Below are positions 5,417-10,978 of a stretch of DNA of 10,978 nt, piece after piece; positions within the stretch are counted from its first letter, which is position 1, and each line of letters opens with the position of its first letter. This stretch comes from Symbiobacteriaceae bacterium (GTDB taxonomy: Bacteria > Bacillota_E > Symbiobacteriia > Symbiobacteriales > Symbiobacteriaceae). Below the pieces are notes generated by a model. That model did no database searches and was not told where the DNA came from. It worked only from the letters and a program-made list of their open reading frames with translations. A program made the translations under genes and the position numbers. The DNA lies in the NCBI GenBank assembly GCA_027356675.1, contig DAHVXO010000002.1:1-10978 (forward strand). The letters run 5' to 3'.

Positions 5417-6706
5417 ATGGACAAGGATTGGCGGAAACTCTCTCTGGCCGACTTCTATGATGTTCCGGACGTCGACCTTTTTGGGCGGGCGGAAAAGTTT
5501 AGCGCGTGGGTCGGTACGAGGCGGGAGAACGAGCATCTCAGCTATCGCCGCATCTCCACGAGCGGCAGCGCCCCTGTGATGCGGGTCGTTGACCCGTACT
5601 CCGGCGAGGAGCGGGAGATGATCTACCTCGGCTCCAATGACTATCTGAACCTCACCCGCCATCCTCGCACCATCGCTGCAGGCCGAGCCGCACTCGACAA
5701 GTACGGCGCCGGCGCCGGCAGCGTCCCGCTGCTGGGCGGCACGCTGGACCTGCACGTTGAACTGGAGGAGACCCTTGCCCGCTTCAAGGGCTGCGAATCG
5801 GCGATTATCTTCACGTCCGGGTTCGGTTCGAACAGCGGGGCGTTGATGGCGATGCTAGGGCAGCACGATTGCGCAATTCTGGACCTGTACGTTCACGCCA
5901 GCATCGTAGATGGCTGCAAGAACGCCAAGACCGAATTCTTCCGGCACAATGATATGCGGTCGCTGGAACGGGTCCTGGTGCAGACCCATGGCAAATACCG
6001 GACCCGGTTGGTGATTGTCGACGGCGTCTACTCGATGGATGGCGACATCGCTCCGCTTGATAAAATCTGCGAACTGGCGCATGCCCACGGCGCCTATGTC
6101 ATGGTCGACGAGGCTCATGCCACGGGTGTCATCGGCGATCATGGGCGCGGGACACCGGAGCACTTTCACATTGAGGGCAAGGTCGACATCGTGGCAGGCA
6201 CCATGAGCAAGGCGCTGGGCGGGGTGGGCGGATTCATCGCAGCCCGGACCGAACTGATTGAGTTGCTCCACTACTTCTCGCGCTCGTACATGTTCTCCAC
6301 CGCCATGCCCCCACAGGTGGCGGGGTCCGTGCTGGAGGGGCTGCGCGTCATCGAGGACGAGCCGGAACTCCGGGAGCGGTTGTGGGCAAACATCCGCCAC
6401 TTCCGCGCCGGCGTAAAGACACTGGGCTTCAACACTGGTAATGCGGAGACTGCCATCTTCCCCCTCATCATCGGTGATGATTGGAAGGTCGATGAGATCT
6501 GCCGGCGGATGCAGCAAGCCAACATCTATGTCAACCCGGTGCTCTATCCCGCTGTCTCCAAGCGGCTGTCCCGGTTGCGCATCAGTCTGATGGCGACCCA
6601 CACCCGGGAGCATTTGGATTACACGCTAAATGTCTTGGAGGATTTGGGTCGGGAGTTCGGGGTGATAGGCGGCGGGCGGAATGCAGCCGCAGTGGCCGGT
6701 TCATAA
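5417..6706 (+). CDS. PLP-dependent alpha-oxoamine synthase (KBL/BioF/SPT-like)
   Basis: Fold-type I pyridoxal-phosphate enzyme of the alpha-oxoamine synthase family, which condenses an amino acid (glycine, alanine or serine) with an acyl thioester and releases CO2. The protein has 429 residues. ATG 5417 is chosen; upstream extension to TTG 5384 has no ribosome site, and the site for 5417 is itself weak (GGTGGT). Motifs: LGSNDYLNL, YGAGAGSVPLLGGTLDLH and FTSGFGSN; DLYVHAS with cofactor-stacking His160; VMVDEAHATG with Asp231 and His234; TMSKALGG with Schiff-base Lys265; and a C-terminal RISLMATHT. Family enzymes of threonine or biotin metabolism are usually near 390-400 residues; the extra length is an N-terminal segment (about 60 residues before the first conserved motif). 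No tdh, bio or lipid gene adjoins it, so the substrate cannot be assigned. Confidence 0.85.
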   Translation: MDKDWRKLSLADFYDVPDVDLFGRAEKFSAWVGTRRENEHLSYRRISTSGSAPVMRVVDPYSGEEREMIYLGSNDYLNLTRHPRTIAAGRAALDKYGAGAGSVPLLGGTLDLHVELEETLARFKGCESAIIFTSGFGSNSGALMAMLGQHDCAILDLYVHASIVDGCKNAKTEFFRHNDMRSLERVLVQTHGKYRTRLVIVDGVYSMDGDIAPLDKICELAHAHGAYVMVDEAHATGVIGDHGRGTPEHFHIEGKVDIVAGTMSKALGGVGGFIAARTELIELLHYFSRSYMFSTAMPPQVAGSVLEGLRVIEDEPELRERLWANIRHFRAGVKTLGFNTGNAETAIFPLIIGDDWKVDEICRRMQQANIYVNPVLYPAVSKRLSRLRISLMATHTREHLDYTLNVLEDLGREFGVIGGGRNAAAVAGS

Positions 6707-6717
6707 GGGCGAGGGAG

Positions 6718-6745
6718 GCCGTCTTCTGCGGAGGCGGCTTTTCTT
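6718..6745 (+). terminator. Rho-independent terminator of the oxoamine synthase gene
   Basis: Stem GCCGTCTTC / GGAGGCGGC (9 pairs, two of them G-U) with a 3-base loop, followed by TTTTCTT, 11 bp past the stop codon. It makes the gene a monocistronic unit. Confidence 0.75.
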
Positions 6746-6871
6746 GCGCAGGATCTGGTCAGATTGAAAGGATGACCCCCAGGTCTTGCGTAAGCGTCAA
6801 ATCTAGCCCACCTATCAATCAGCGATCAGGCCTGAGACAATCCTCCTGAGGATAACGAAGGGGGATTTCTC

Positions 6872-7156
6872 ATGACGTCGGAAGAGCGTCAGTCTCTTTG
6901 GGCTACGCGCATCAGTGATTACCGGGCCAGTGGTGAACGAGCGGCCGCCTGGTGCGAGCGCCACCAGGTGACACGCGATCAGCTGTGGTATTGGATGCGG
7001 AAGCTGAAGCAGACGCCGAACCAGGGGCCGGTCGGACAGCCGCAGTGGACGCGCCTTGGACTGGCGGAGCCGGCGGACTCGGATGCGGGTACGTCGATTC
7101 TGGTTCGGGTCGGAGCAGCAGCGATCGAGGTGCGGGTGCTGCAGAGCCTATGCTGA
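6872..7156 (+). CDS. tnpA: IS66 TnpA (helix-turn-helix accessory protein)
   Basis: A 94-residue accessory protein required in the IS66 family with TnpB and TnpC. ATG 6872 follows AAGGGGGA at good spacing. The N-terminal half reads as the usual DNA-binding helix-turn-helix (RISDYRASGERAAAWCERHQ, then QLWYWMRKLK); the C-terminal part ends with VRVGAAAIEVRVLQ, the usual conserved tail region. The final residues are shorter than in many relatives, which continue past the IEV motif. It overlaps tnpB by 7 bases, suggesting translational coupling. Confidence 0.85.
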   Translation: MTSEERQSLWATRISDYRASGERAAAWCERHQVTRDQLWYWMRKLKQTPNQGPVGQPQWTRLGLAEPADSDAGTSILVRVGAAAIEVRVLQSLC

Positions 7157-7506
7157 GCGAAGTACCAGCGCACCACGTCTACCTGGCGTGCGGCCACACC
7201 GATATGCGCAAATCCATCGACAGTCTGGCGGTATTGGTGAAGTCGGAGTTCGCCCTCGATCCCTTTTCGCCAGCCCTCTTCGTCTTCTGCAACCGCCAGC
7301 GGGACCGGCTGAAGATCTTATTCTGGGACCGAAACGGCTTCTGGCTCTACTTCCGCCGCCTGGAGCGAGGGCGGTTTCAGTGGCCGACGGACGCCAGCAC
7401 GGCCACCCTCCGAGTCACGCGGCGGGAGCTGCGCTGGCTACTCGATGGGCTGTCGCTGCAACAGCATCAGGCCCACCCGCCGGTGGAGGCCCGTACAATC
7501 ATTTGA
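7150..7506 (+). CDS. tnpB: IS66 TnpB (IS66 Orf2-like)
   Basis: A 118-residue IS66 Orf2-like protein, an essential transposition accessory factor. ATG 7150 inside the end of tnpA is chosen because homology begins right after it (HHVYLACGHTDMRKSIDSL); the longer upstream frame from 6952 only mirrors tnpA. Conserved blocks: GHTDMRKSIDSLA, LFVFCNRQRDRLKILFWDRNGFWLYFRRLERGRF with W/P residues after, and a terminal RRELRWLLDGL. Normal length for the family and no damage seen. Confidence 0.93.
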   Translation: MLSEVPAHHVYLACGHTDMRKSIDSLAVLVKSEFALDPFSPALFVFCNRQRDRLKILFWDRNGFWLYFRRLERGRFQWPTDASTATLRVTRRELRWLLDGLSLQQHQAHPPVEARTII

Positions 7507-7522
7507 AGATCTGTAACGGATT

Positions 7523-9175
7523 ATGAAGATGGGGCAGGAGAAACCCGGTCGGCCCGCGAATACCCGAGGTATGGAAAAACTCGTCACACCGCCAGATTCG
7601 GCAAGCGCATCGCTTCAGGATCGACTGCTCCAGCTGGAGCAGCAGAATAGTCAGCTGGCGCAGCAGAATGCGGAGCTGGCAGCCCGTCTTAAGTGGTATG
7701 AAGAGCAGCTCCGCCTGAGCCTGCAGAAGAAATACGGCGCTTCCAGCGAGCGGACGCATCCCGGCCAGCTCCAGTTGGAGCTGTTCAATGAGGCGGAGGC
7801 GGTGGCTGACCCGCGTCGGGAAGAGCCGTCCCTGGAGACCATCACGTACCGGCGCCAGAAGGGGCGGAAGCGGCGGGAGGACGTGCTGGCGGGTCTGCCG
7901 GAAGAAGTGATTGTGTATGACCTTCCCGAAGCGGAGCAGGTCTGTCCATGCTGCGGCGAGGCCCTGCATCACATGAGCGACGAAGTGCGGGAGGAGCTGA
8001 AGCTCATCCCGGCTCAGGCCAAAGCGGTCAAGCACGTGCGCCGTGTATATGCCTGCCGCCAATGTGAGCGGGAAGGAACGGAGACACCGATCATCACAGC
8101 CCCGATGCCGGCCCCGGCAGCGCCGGGCAGCCTGGCTTCGCCATCGGCACTGGCGCACATCATGACGCAGAAGTATGTCGATGCGCTGCCGCTGTACCGG
8201 CAGGAGCAGCAGCTGGCCCGCCTGGGGCTCGACCTGTCGCGGCAGACAATGGCCAACTGGATGCTGAACGCCAGCGAGCAGTGGCTTCAGCCCCTCTACG
8301 ACCGACTGCACATGCACCTGCTGACCCGCAGGGTGCTGCACGCCGATGAGACCACCCTGCAGGTCCTGCAGGAGCCGGGACGCCCGGCGCAGACCGAATC
8401 CTACCTGTGGCTGTACCGCACGGGACGGGACGGTCCGGCGATCGTTCTGTATGACTACCAGATGACACGCGGGGGTGAGCATCCAGCAAAGTTCTTGGCG
8501 GGCTATCAGGGGTACCTGCAGGTGGACGGCTATGCGGGCTACCACCGGATCGCAGGCGCCACGCTGGTGGGCTGCTGGGCGCACGCCCGCCGCAAATTCG
8601 ACGAGGCGCTCAAGGTGCTGCCGGCTGGCCAGCGGGCAGGCGCTGCGGCGCAGACCGGGCTGACCTTCTGCAACCAGCTGTTCGCCATCGAGCGCAGCAT
8701 CCCGCAGAAGGCGCCGCCCGAAGAGCGGCTGCAGGTCCGCACCGAGAAGAGTCGCCCTGTGGCGGACTCCTTTTTGGCGTGGCTTCGCGCCATGGAGCCG
8801 CAGGTACTGCCCAAGAGCATGCTCGGCCAGGCCGTCGCCTACTGCCTGAACCAGTGGGCGAAGCTCATCGTCTTCCTGCAGGACGGGCGGCTGGAACTGG
8901 ACAACAACCGCAGTGAGCGGTCGATCAAGCCCGTGGTGATCGGGCGTAAGAACTGGCTGTTCGCCAACACGCCCCGCGGGGCCAGGGCCAGCGCCACGAT
9001 TTACAGCATCATCGAAACGGCCAAGGCAAATGGCCTGAATCCGTTCGCTTATCTCACCTGGCTGTTCGAAGAGCTGCCGCAGCTGGGAACGAAGCCGAAG
9101 CTTGAGGCGCTGGATCGGATGCTCCCGTGGTCGGAGTCGCTTCCCCAAACCTGCCGCCACCGCACCCGTTCGTAG
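7523..9175 (+). CDS. tnpC: IS66 transposase TnpC
   Basis: DDE transposase of 550 residues, starting 16 bp after tnpB. Parts in order: Gln/Leu-rich coiled coil (about 30-75) leading to the conserved KYGASSER; zinc-finger segment with CPCC (about 138-141) and CRQC; then the catalytic core with Asp275 in LHADETT, Asp335 in QVDGYAGYH and Glu465 in DNNRSERSIKP, followed by IGRKNWLFANTPRGA. A WAHARRKF block follows the second Asp as usual. All expected residues are present, so the element is potentially active. A long open frame on the opposite strand (7499..9160) is a composition shadow. Confidence 0.95.
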   Translation: MKMGQEKPGRPANTRGMEKLVTPPDSASASLQDRLLQLEQQNSQLAQQNAELAARLKWYEEQLRLSLQKKYGASSERTHPGQLQLELFNEAEAVADPRREEPSLETITYRRQKGRKRREDVLAGLPEEVIVYDLPEAEQVCPCCGEALHHMSDEVREELKLIPAQAKAVKHVRRVYACRQCEREGTETPIITAPMPAPAAPGSLASPSALAHIMTQKYVDALPLYRQEQQLARLGLDLSRQTMANWMLNASEQWLQPLYDRLHMHLLTRRVLHADETTLQVLQEPGRPAQTESYLWLYRTGRDGPAIVLYDYQMTRGGEHPAKFLAGYQGYLQVDGYAGYHRIAGATLVGCWAHARRKFDEALKVLPAGQRAGAAAQTGLTFCNQLFAIERSIPQKAPPEERLQVRTEKSRPVADSFLAWLRAMEPQVLPKSMLGQAVAYCLNQWAKLIVFLQDGRLELDNNRSERSIKPVVIGRKNWLFANTPRGARASATIYSIIETAKANGLNPFAYLTWLFEELPQLGTKPKLEALDRMLPWSESLPQTCRHRTRS

Positions 9176-9186
9176 TATACGATTTG

Positions 9187-9217
9187 GTCCCCATCGTAGT
9201 CACGGTGGGGGCTTTTT
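9187..9217 (+). terminator. Terminator built into the IS66 right end
   Basis: Stem CCCCATCG (9189-9196) / CGGTGGGG (9203-9210), extendable by T-G and G-C pairs to 10 bp, loop TAGTCA, then TTTTT at 9213-9217. The 3' arm and T-run are part of the right inverted repeat. It stops tnp transcripts and prevents read-through into the regulator gene downstream. Confidence 0.75.
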
Positions 9218-9236
9218 GACGCTTACGAAGGAAACC

Positions 9237-9263
9237 ATTTGTTTGTGTAGAATACAAACAAAT
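9237..9263. promoter_or_regulatory. XylR-like operator with embedded -10 element
   Basis: Perfect inverted repeat ATTTGTTTGT (9237-9246) / ACAAACAAAT (9254-9263) with a 7-base spacer. It closely resembles XylR operators of Bacilli, which have GTTTGTTT and AAACAAAC arms (known family pattern). TAGAAT at 9248-9253 in the spacer is a good -10 candidate; no good -35 is seen, the best being TTACGA at 9223-9228 across the IS junction. A repressor bound here would block the promoter, implying autoregulation by the ROK protein encoded 18 bp downstream. Confidence 0.8.
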
Positions 9264-9280
9264 AGAAAGGAGGGGTGCAT

Positions 9281-10465
9281 GTGCGAGTCGGAGCGACAGC
9301 CACGGCGGCGCTGCGCCAGGTGAACAAGACGCTCGCCCTGGAGGTCATCCGCGAAAAGGGAGTCGTGTCCAGGGCTGAGCTATCACGTCTGCTCGGCCTT
9401 ACACGATCAACCATGTCCCTCATCATCGAGAACATGGTGGCAGAAGGGCTTGTGCGCCCTTGTGGAATCGGGGAGAACACCACCGGTCGAAAGCCCATGC
9501 TCTACGAGTGCGATCCGACAGCTGGGTACGTGCTGGGCCTGGACATCGGCGGTACGAATATCAAGTGCCACCTGTCCAACTTGGTCGGCCAGTGCCTGTA
9601 CAGTGAGCACTGGGAGACCTTTCAGGTACCCACCAGCGCCGAGTTCATGCAGCAGATGGTTGCGGCCATTCGCCAGATGATCCGACGGGCTGGTCTGGAG
9701 CAGTCCGGTCTGAAGGCAATGGGCGTGGCCTCGCCGGGCGTTGTCGATCCCGAGAGGGGGATCGTGTTGGGCGCCTCGCCCAACCTGCCGGAGTGGAATG
9801 GCCTTCACCTGGGCGAGATTCTGGCTGCTGAGTTCAAGGTGCCCGTTCGGGTCGAAAACGACGTCAACTCGGCCCTGATTGGTGAGCACGTGTTCGGGGT
9901 CGGCCGAGGCCGCAAGGACCTGGCCCTCATCGCCATCAGCACCGGCATTGGCGGTGCCTTGATGTTGGGCGGCGAGATTCACCGGGGAGCGACCTTCGGC
10001 GCCGGCGAGATTGGGTACTGGCTGACCGATACCAGTCAGATCGACCGGGACTGGAAACCCAAGGGCGCTCTGGAGTCGACCTGTTCGGCCACCGCCATCG
10101 CAGGGCGGGGATCCGAACTGCTGGGGCGGCCGGCGACGGCCAAGGATGTCTTCGACGCTGCCCGACAGGGCAACAGCGCCGCGCAGGAACTGGTCCGGGA
10201 GATTGGACGGCAGTTGGGTATGGTGGCCAGCAACCTGACGAGCCTGCTGGACATGGACATGATCATTCTCGGCGGCGGCGTGATGCTCTCTGGTGACCTG
10301 CTTCTGCCGATCGTGCGTGAGGTTGTGGAGCGCCACGCCATTCGGGCGCCGGAGATTACCACTTCCGGCCTGGCCGACGAGGCCGGAGTCCTGGGGGCTG
10401 TACACCTGGCGCTGGGTTCGGCCCTGCCTGAAGCGCGACTGTATCTCGGGGGAAAGTGGCAATGA
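9281..10465 (+). CDS. ROK-family transcriptional regulator (XylR-like)
   Basis: A 394-residue sugar-responsive repressor of the ROK family. GTG 9281 is chosen because AAAGGAGGGG ends at ideal spacing before it; the earlier GTG at 9275 lies inside that site. Residues about 10-65 form a winged helix-turn-helix (LALEVIREKGVVSRAELSRL, then RSTMSLIIENM). The C-terminal ROK/sugar-kinase fold shows LDIGGTNIK (Asp88), VENDVNSALIGE (Asp194), STGIGGALMLGG, GAGEIGYW and DMIILGGGVMLSG. The usual zinc-binding CxCGxxGC cluster is missing, and the position where ROK proteins often have His (GE.GH) is Tyr246. Its own promoter carries a XylR-type operator, and its stop overlaps the next start (ATGA), so it probably controls itself and the downstream sugar gene. 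Confidence 0.9.
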   Translation: MRVGATATAALRQVNKTLALEVIREKGVVSRAELSRLLGLTRSTMSLIIENMVAEGLVRPCGIGENTTGRKPMLYECDPTAGYVLGLDIGGTNIKCHLSNLVGQCLYSEHWETFQVPTSAEFMQQMVAAIRQMIRRAGLEQSGLKAMGVASPGVVDPERGIVLGASPNLPEWNGLHLGEILAAEFKVPVRVENDVNSALIGEHVFGVGRGRKDLALIAISTGIGGALMLGGEIHRGATFGAGEIGYWLTDTSQIDRDWKPKGALESTCSATAIAGRGSELLGRPATAKDVFDAARQGNSAAQELVREIGRQLGMVASNLTSLLDMDMIILGGGVMLSGDLLLPIVREVVERHAIRAPEITTSGLADEAGVLGAVHLALGSALPEARLYLGGKWQ

Positions 10466-10978
10466 GTGAAGATCACCGGCTCCTGACGGTTCCGGATGAA
10501 CTGAGCGAGCCGGAGACGTACGCCCTCACAGGTAACGAACACGTCTCACTGCCAGTGATCAGCCGGCGAACCGGCGCACTGCTCCGTGCCAACGTGCTGC
10601 ACATGGGCTGCAAGGGGCTCGTGGAGTTTAACGGCGAGCCGCTTGCCCGTCCTTACCTGGCCAAGGGCGGCACGCCAGTTGCGTTGGTCATCGAAAGCAT
10701 CGACTATCGGGGGCATTTCATGCCCCGCTTCCACGGCAAGGCGCAGCAGTTGAACGTGACCACCAGCTACTTCGCCCCACCCGGCTACAAGGGTTTCGTC
10801 GCCCTCCTCAGCGTGACCAACCCGGAACCGACCGAGCACTGCGTAACCGCCGGCATCACCGGCAGCGTGGACTCGGTGACGGAGATGATCTTCTCCCGGC
10901 GCCAGGTTGAAGGGAAGCATCGGTTCTACTACAACAAGTGGAGCCGGGCGGTGGTATTCGAGGCCAACACCGGCCTGC
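10462..10978 (+). CDS. Probable carbohydrate-active enzyme, N-terminal part (runs off window)
   Basis: An open frame of 172 codons from ATG 10462 to the window end, translationally coupled to the ROK regulator by a 4-base overlap. The sequence (SLPVISRRTGALLRANVLHM, ALVIESIDYRGHFMPRFHGK, TTSYFAPPGYKGFVALLSVTN and RFYYNKWSRAVVFEANTGL) alternates in a way typical of a beta-sandwich and recalls the N-terminal domain that precedes (alpha/alpha)6 catalytic domains in several glycoside hydrolase families. No catalytic motif is in view and I cannot name the family. The sugar-enzyme reading rests largely on the ROK neighbour. No signal peptide is present, so it is probably cytoplasmic. Confidence 0.6.
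   Translation, partial: MSEDHRLLTVPDELSEPETYALTGNEHVSLPVISRRTGALLRANVLHMGCKGLVEFNGEPLARPYLAKGGTPVALVIESIDYRGHFMPRFHGKAQQLNVTTSYFAPPGYKGFVALLSVTNPEPTEHCVTAGITGSVDSVTEMIFSRRQVEGKHRFYYNKWSRAVVFEANTGL

Larger units (their letters stand above)
6790..9226. mobile_element. IS66-family insertion sequence, complete
   Basis: A 2,437-bp element with the standard IS66 gene order tnpA-tnpB-tnpC, all intact. The ends are 23-bp inverted repeats (6790-6812 and 9204-9226) beginning GTAAGCGTCAAA on both sides, with 18 of 23 positions matching; GTAAGCG is the typical IS66 terminus. The flanking 8-mers differ (GGTCTTGC on the left, GAAGGAAA on the right), so the usual 8-bp target duplication is missing. Two short palindromes precede tnpA (TCAGGCCTGA at 6826-6835; ATCCTC-CT-GAGGAT at 6840-6853). 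Confidence 0.93.

Noticed and set aside
7499..9160. A 553-codon open frame antisense to tnpC.
   Set aside because: It is a GC-composition shadow of the transposase: the sense strand has all DDE and zinc-finger motifs, and the antisense product resembles nothing.
9216..9253. TTGACG at the IS right end as an outward -35 pairing with TAGAAT.
   Set aside because: The spacing is 26 bp, too long for a promoter, and no -10-like hexamer occurs at 16-18 bp.

Overview
The window looks like chromosome of a spore-forming, high-GC Firmicute (a Symbiobacterium-like lineage would fit). The grounds are a Bacillus-type PrkA sequence, strong purine-rich Shine-Dalgarno sites, a XylR-like operator with a ROK repressor, and high GC with G/C-rich third codon positions. 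The exact taxon cannot be fixed from the sequence.

The main result is that the sporulation-associated gene prkA is cut into pieces by two elements, each carrying its own large serine recombinase (LSR). Reading left to right: (i) 1..~1540 is the right end of element 1, whose LSR gene runs leftward off the window. (ii) ~1540..1644 is a stranded 35-codon piece of prkA (from IEMLKCDEKF to IYADE). (iii) ~1639..4174 is a complete mini-element of about 2.54 kb, with a second LSR, a small membrane-anchored protein and a 53-residue ORF. (iv) 4175..5212 is the 3' part of prkA, beginning ADEVIVSHTNENEF. Removing 2,536 bp between the two copies of GACGAG rejoins the reading frame exactly and restores a normal PrkA sequence. 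The excised ends form a strong dyad (16 of 21 positions matching between arms) centred on the dinucleotide GA, as expected for an LSR attP. The layout resembles skin-type elements that interrupt sporulation genes and are excised during development. The N-terminal AAA+ part of PrkA must lie left of the window.

Right of prkA are a terminator, a stand-alone PLP-dependent alpha-oxoamine synthase (5417..6706) with its own terminator, and a complete IS66-family element (6790..9226: tnpA, tnpB, tnpC, 23-bp imperfect inverted repeats). The IS has no matching 8-bp target duplication, which suggests that a rearrangement joined its two flanks. Its right inverted repeat also forms a transcription terminator.

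The last region is a sugar-utilisation module. A perfect 10-bp-arm operator (ATTTGTTTGT/ACAAACAAAT) lies 11 bp from the IS end, followed by a ROK/XylR-type regulator (9281..10465) and, overlapping it by ATGA, the start of a probable carbohydrate-active enzyme that continues past the window.

No tRNA, rRNA, CRISPR array or replication origin was recognised.
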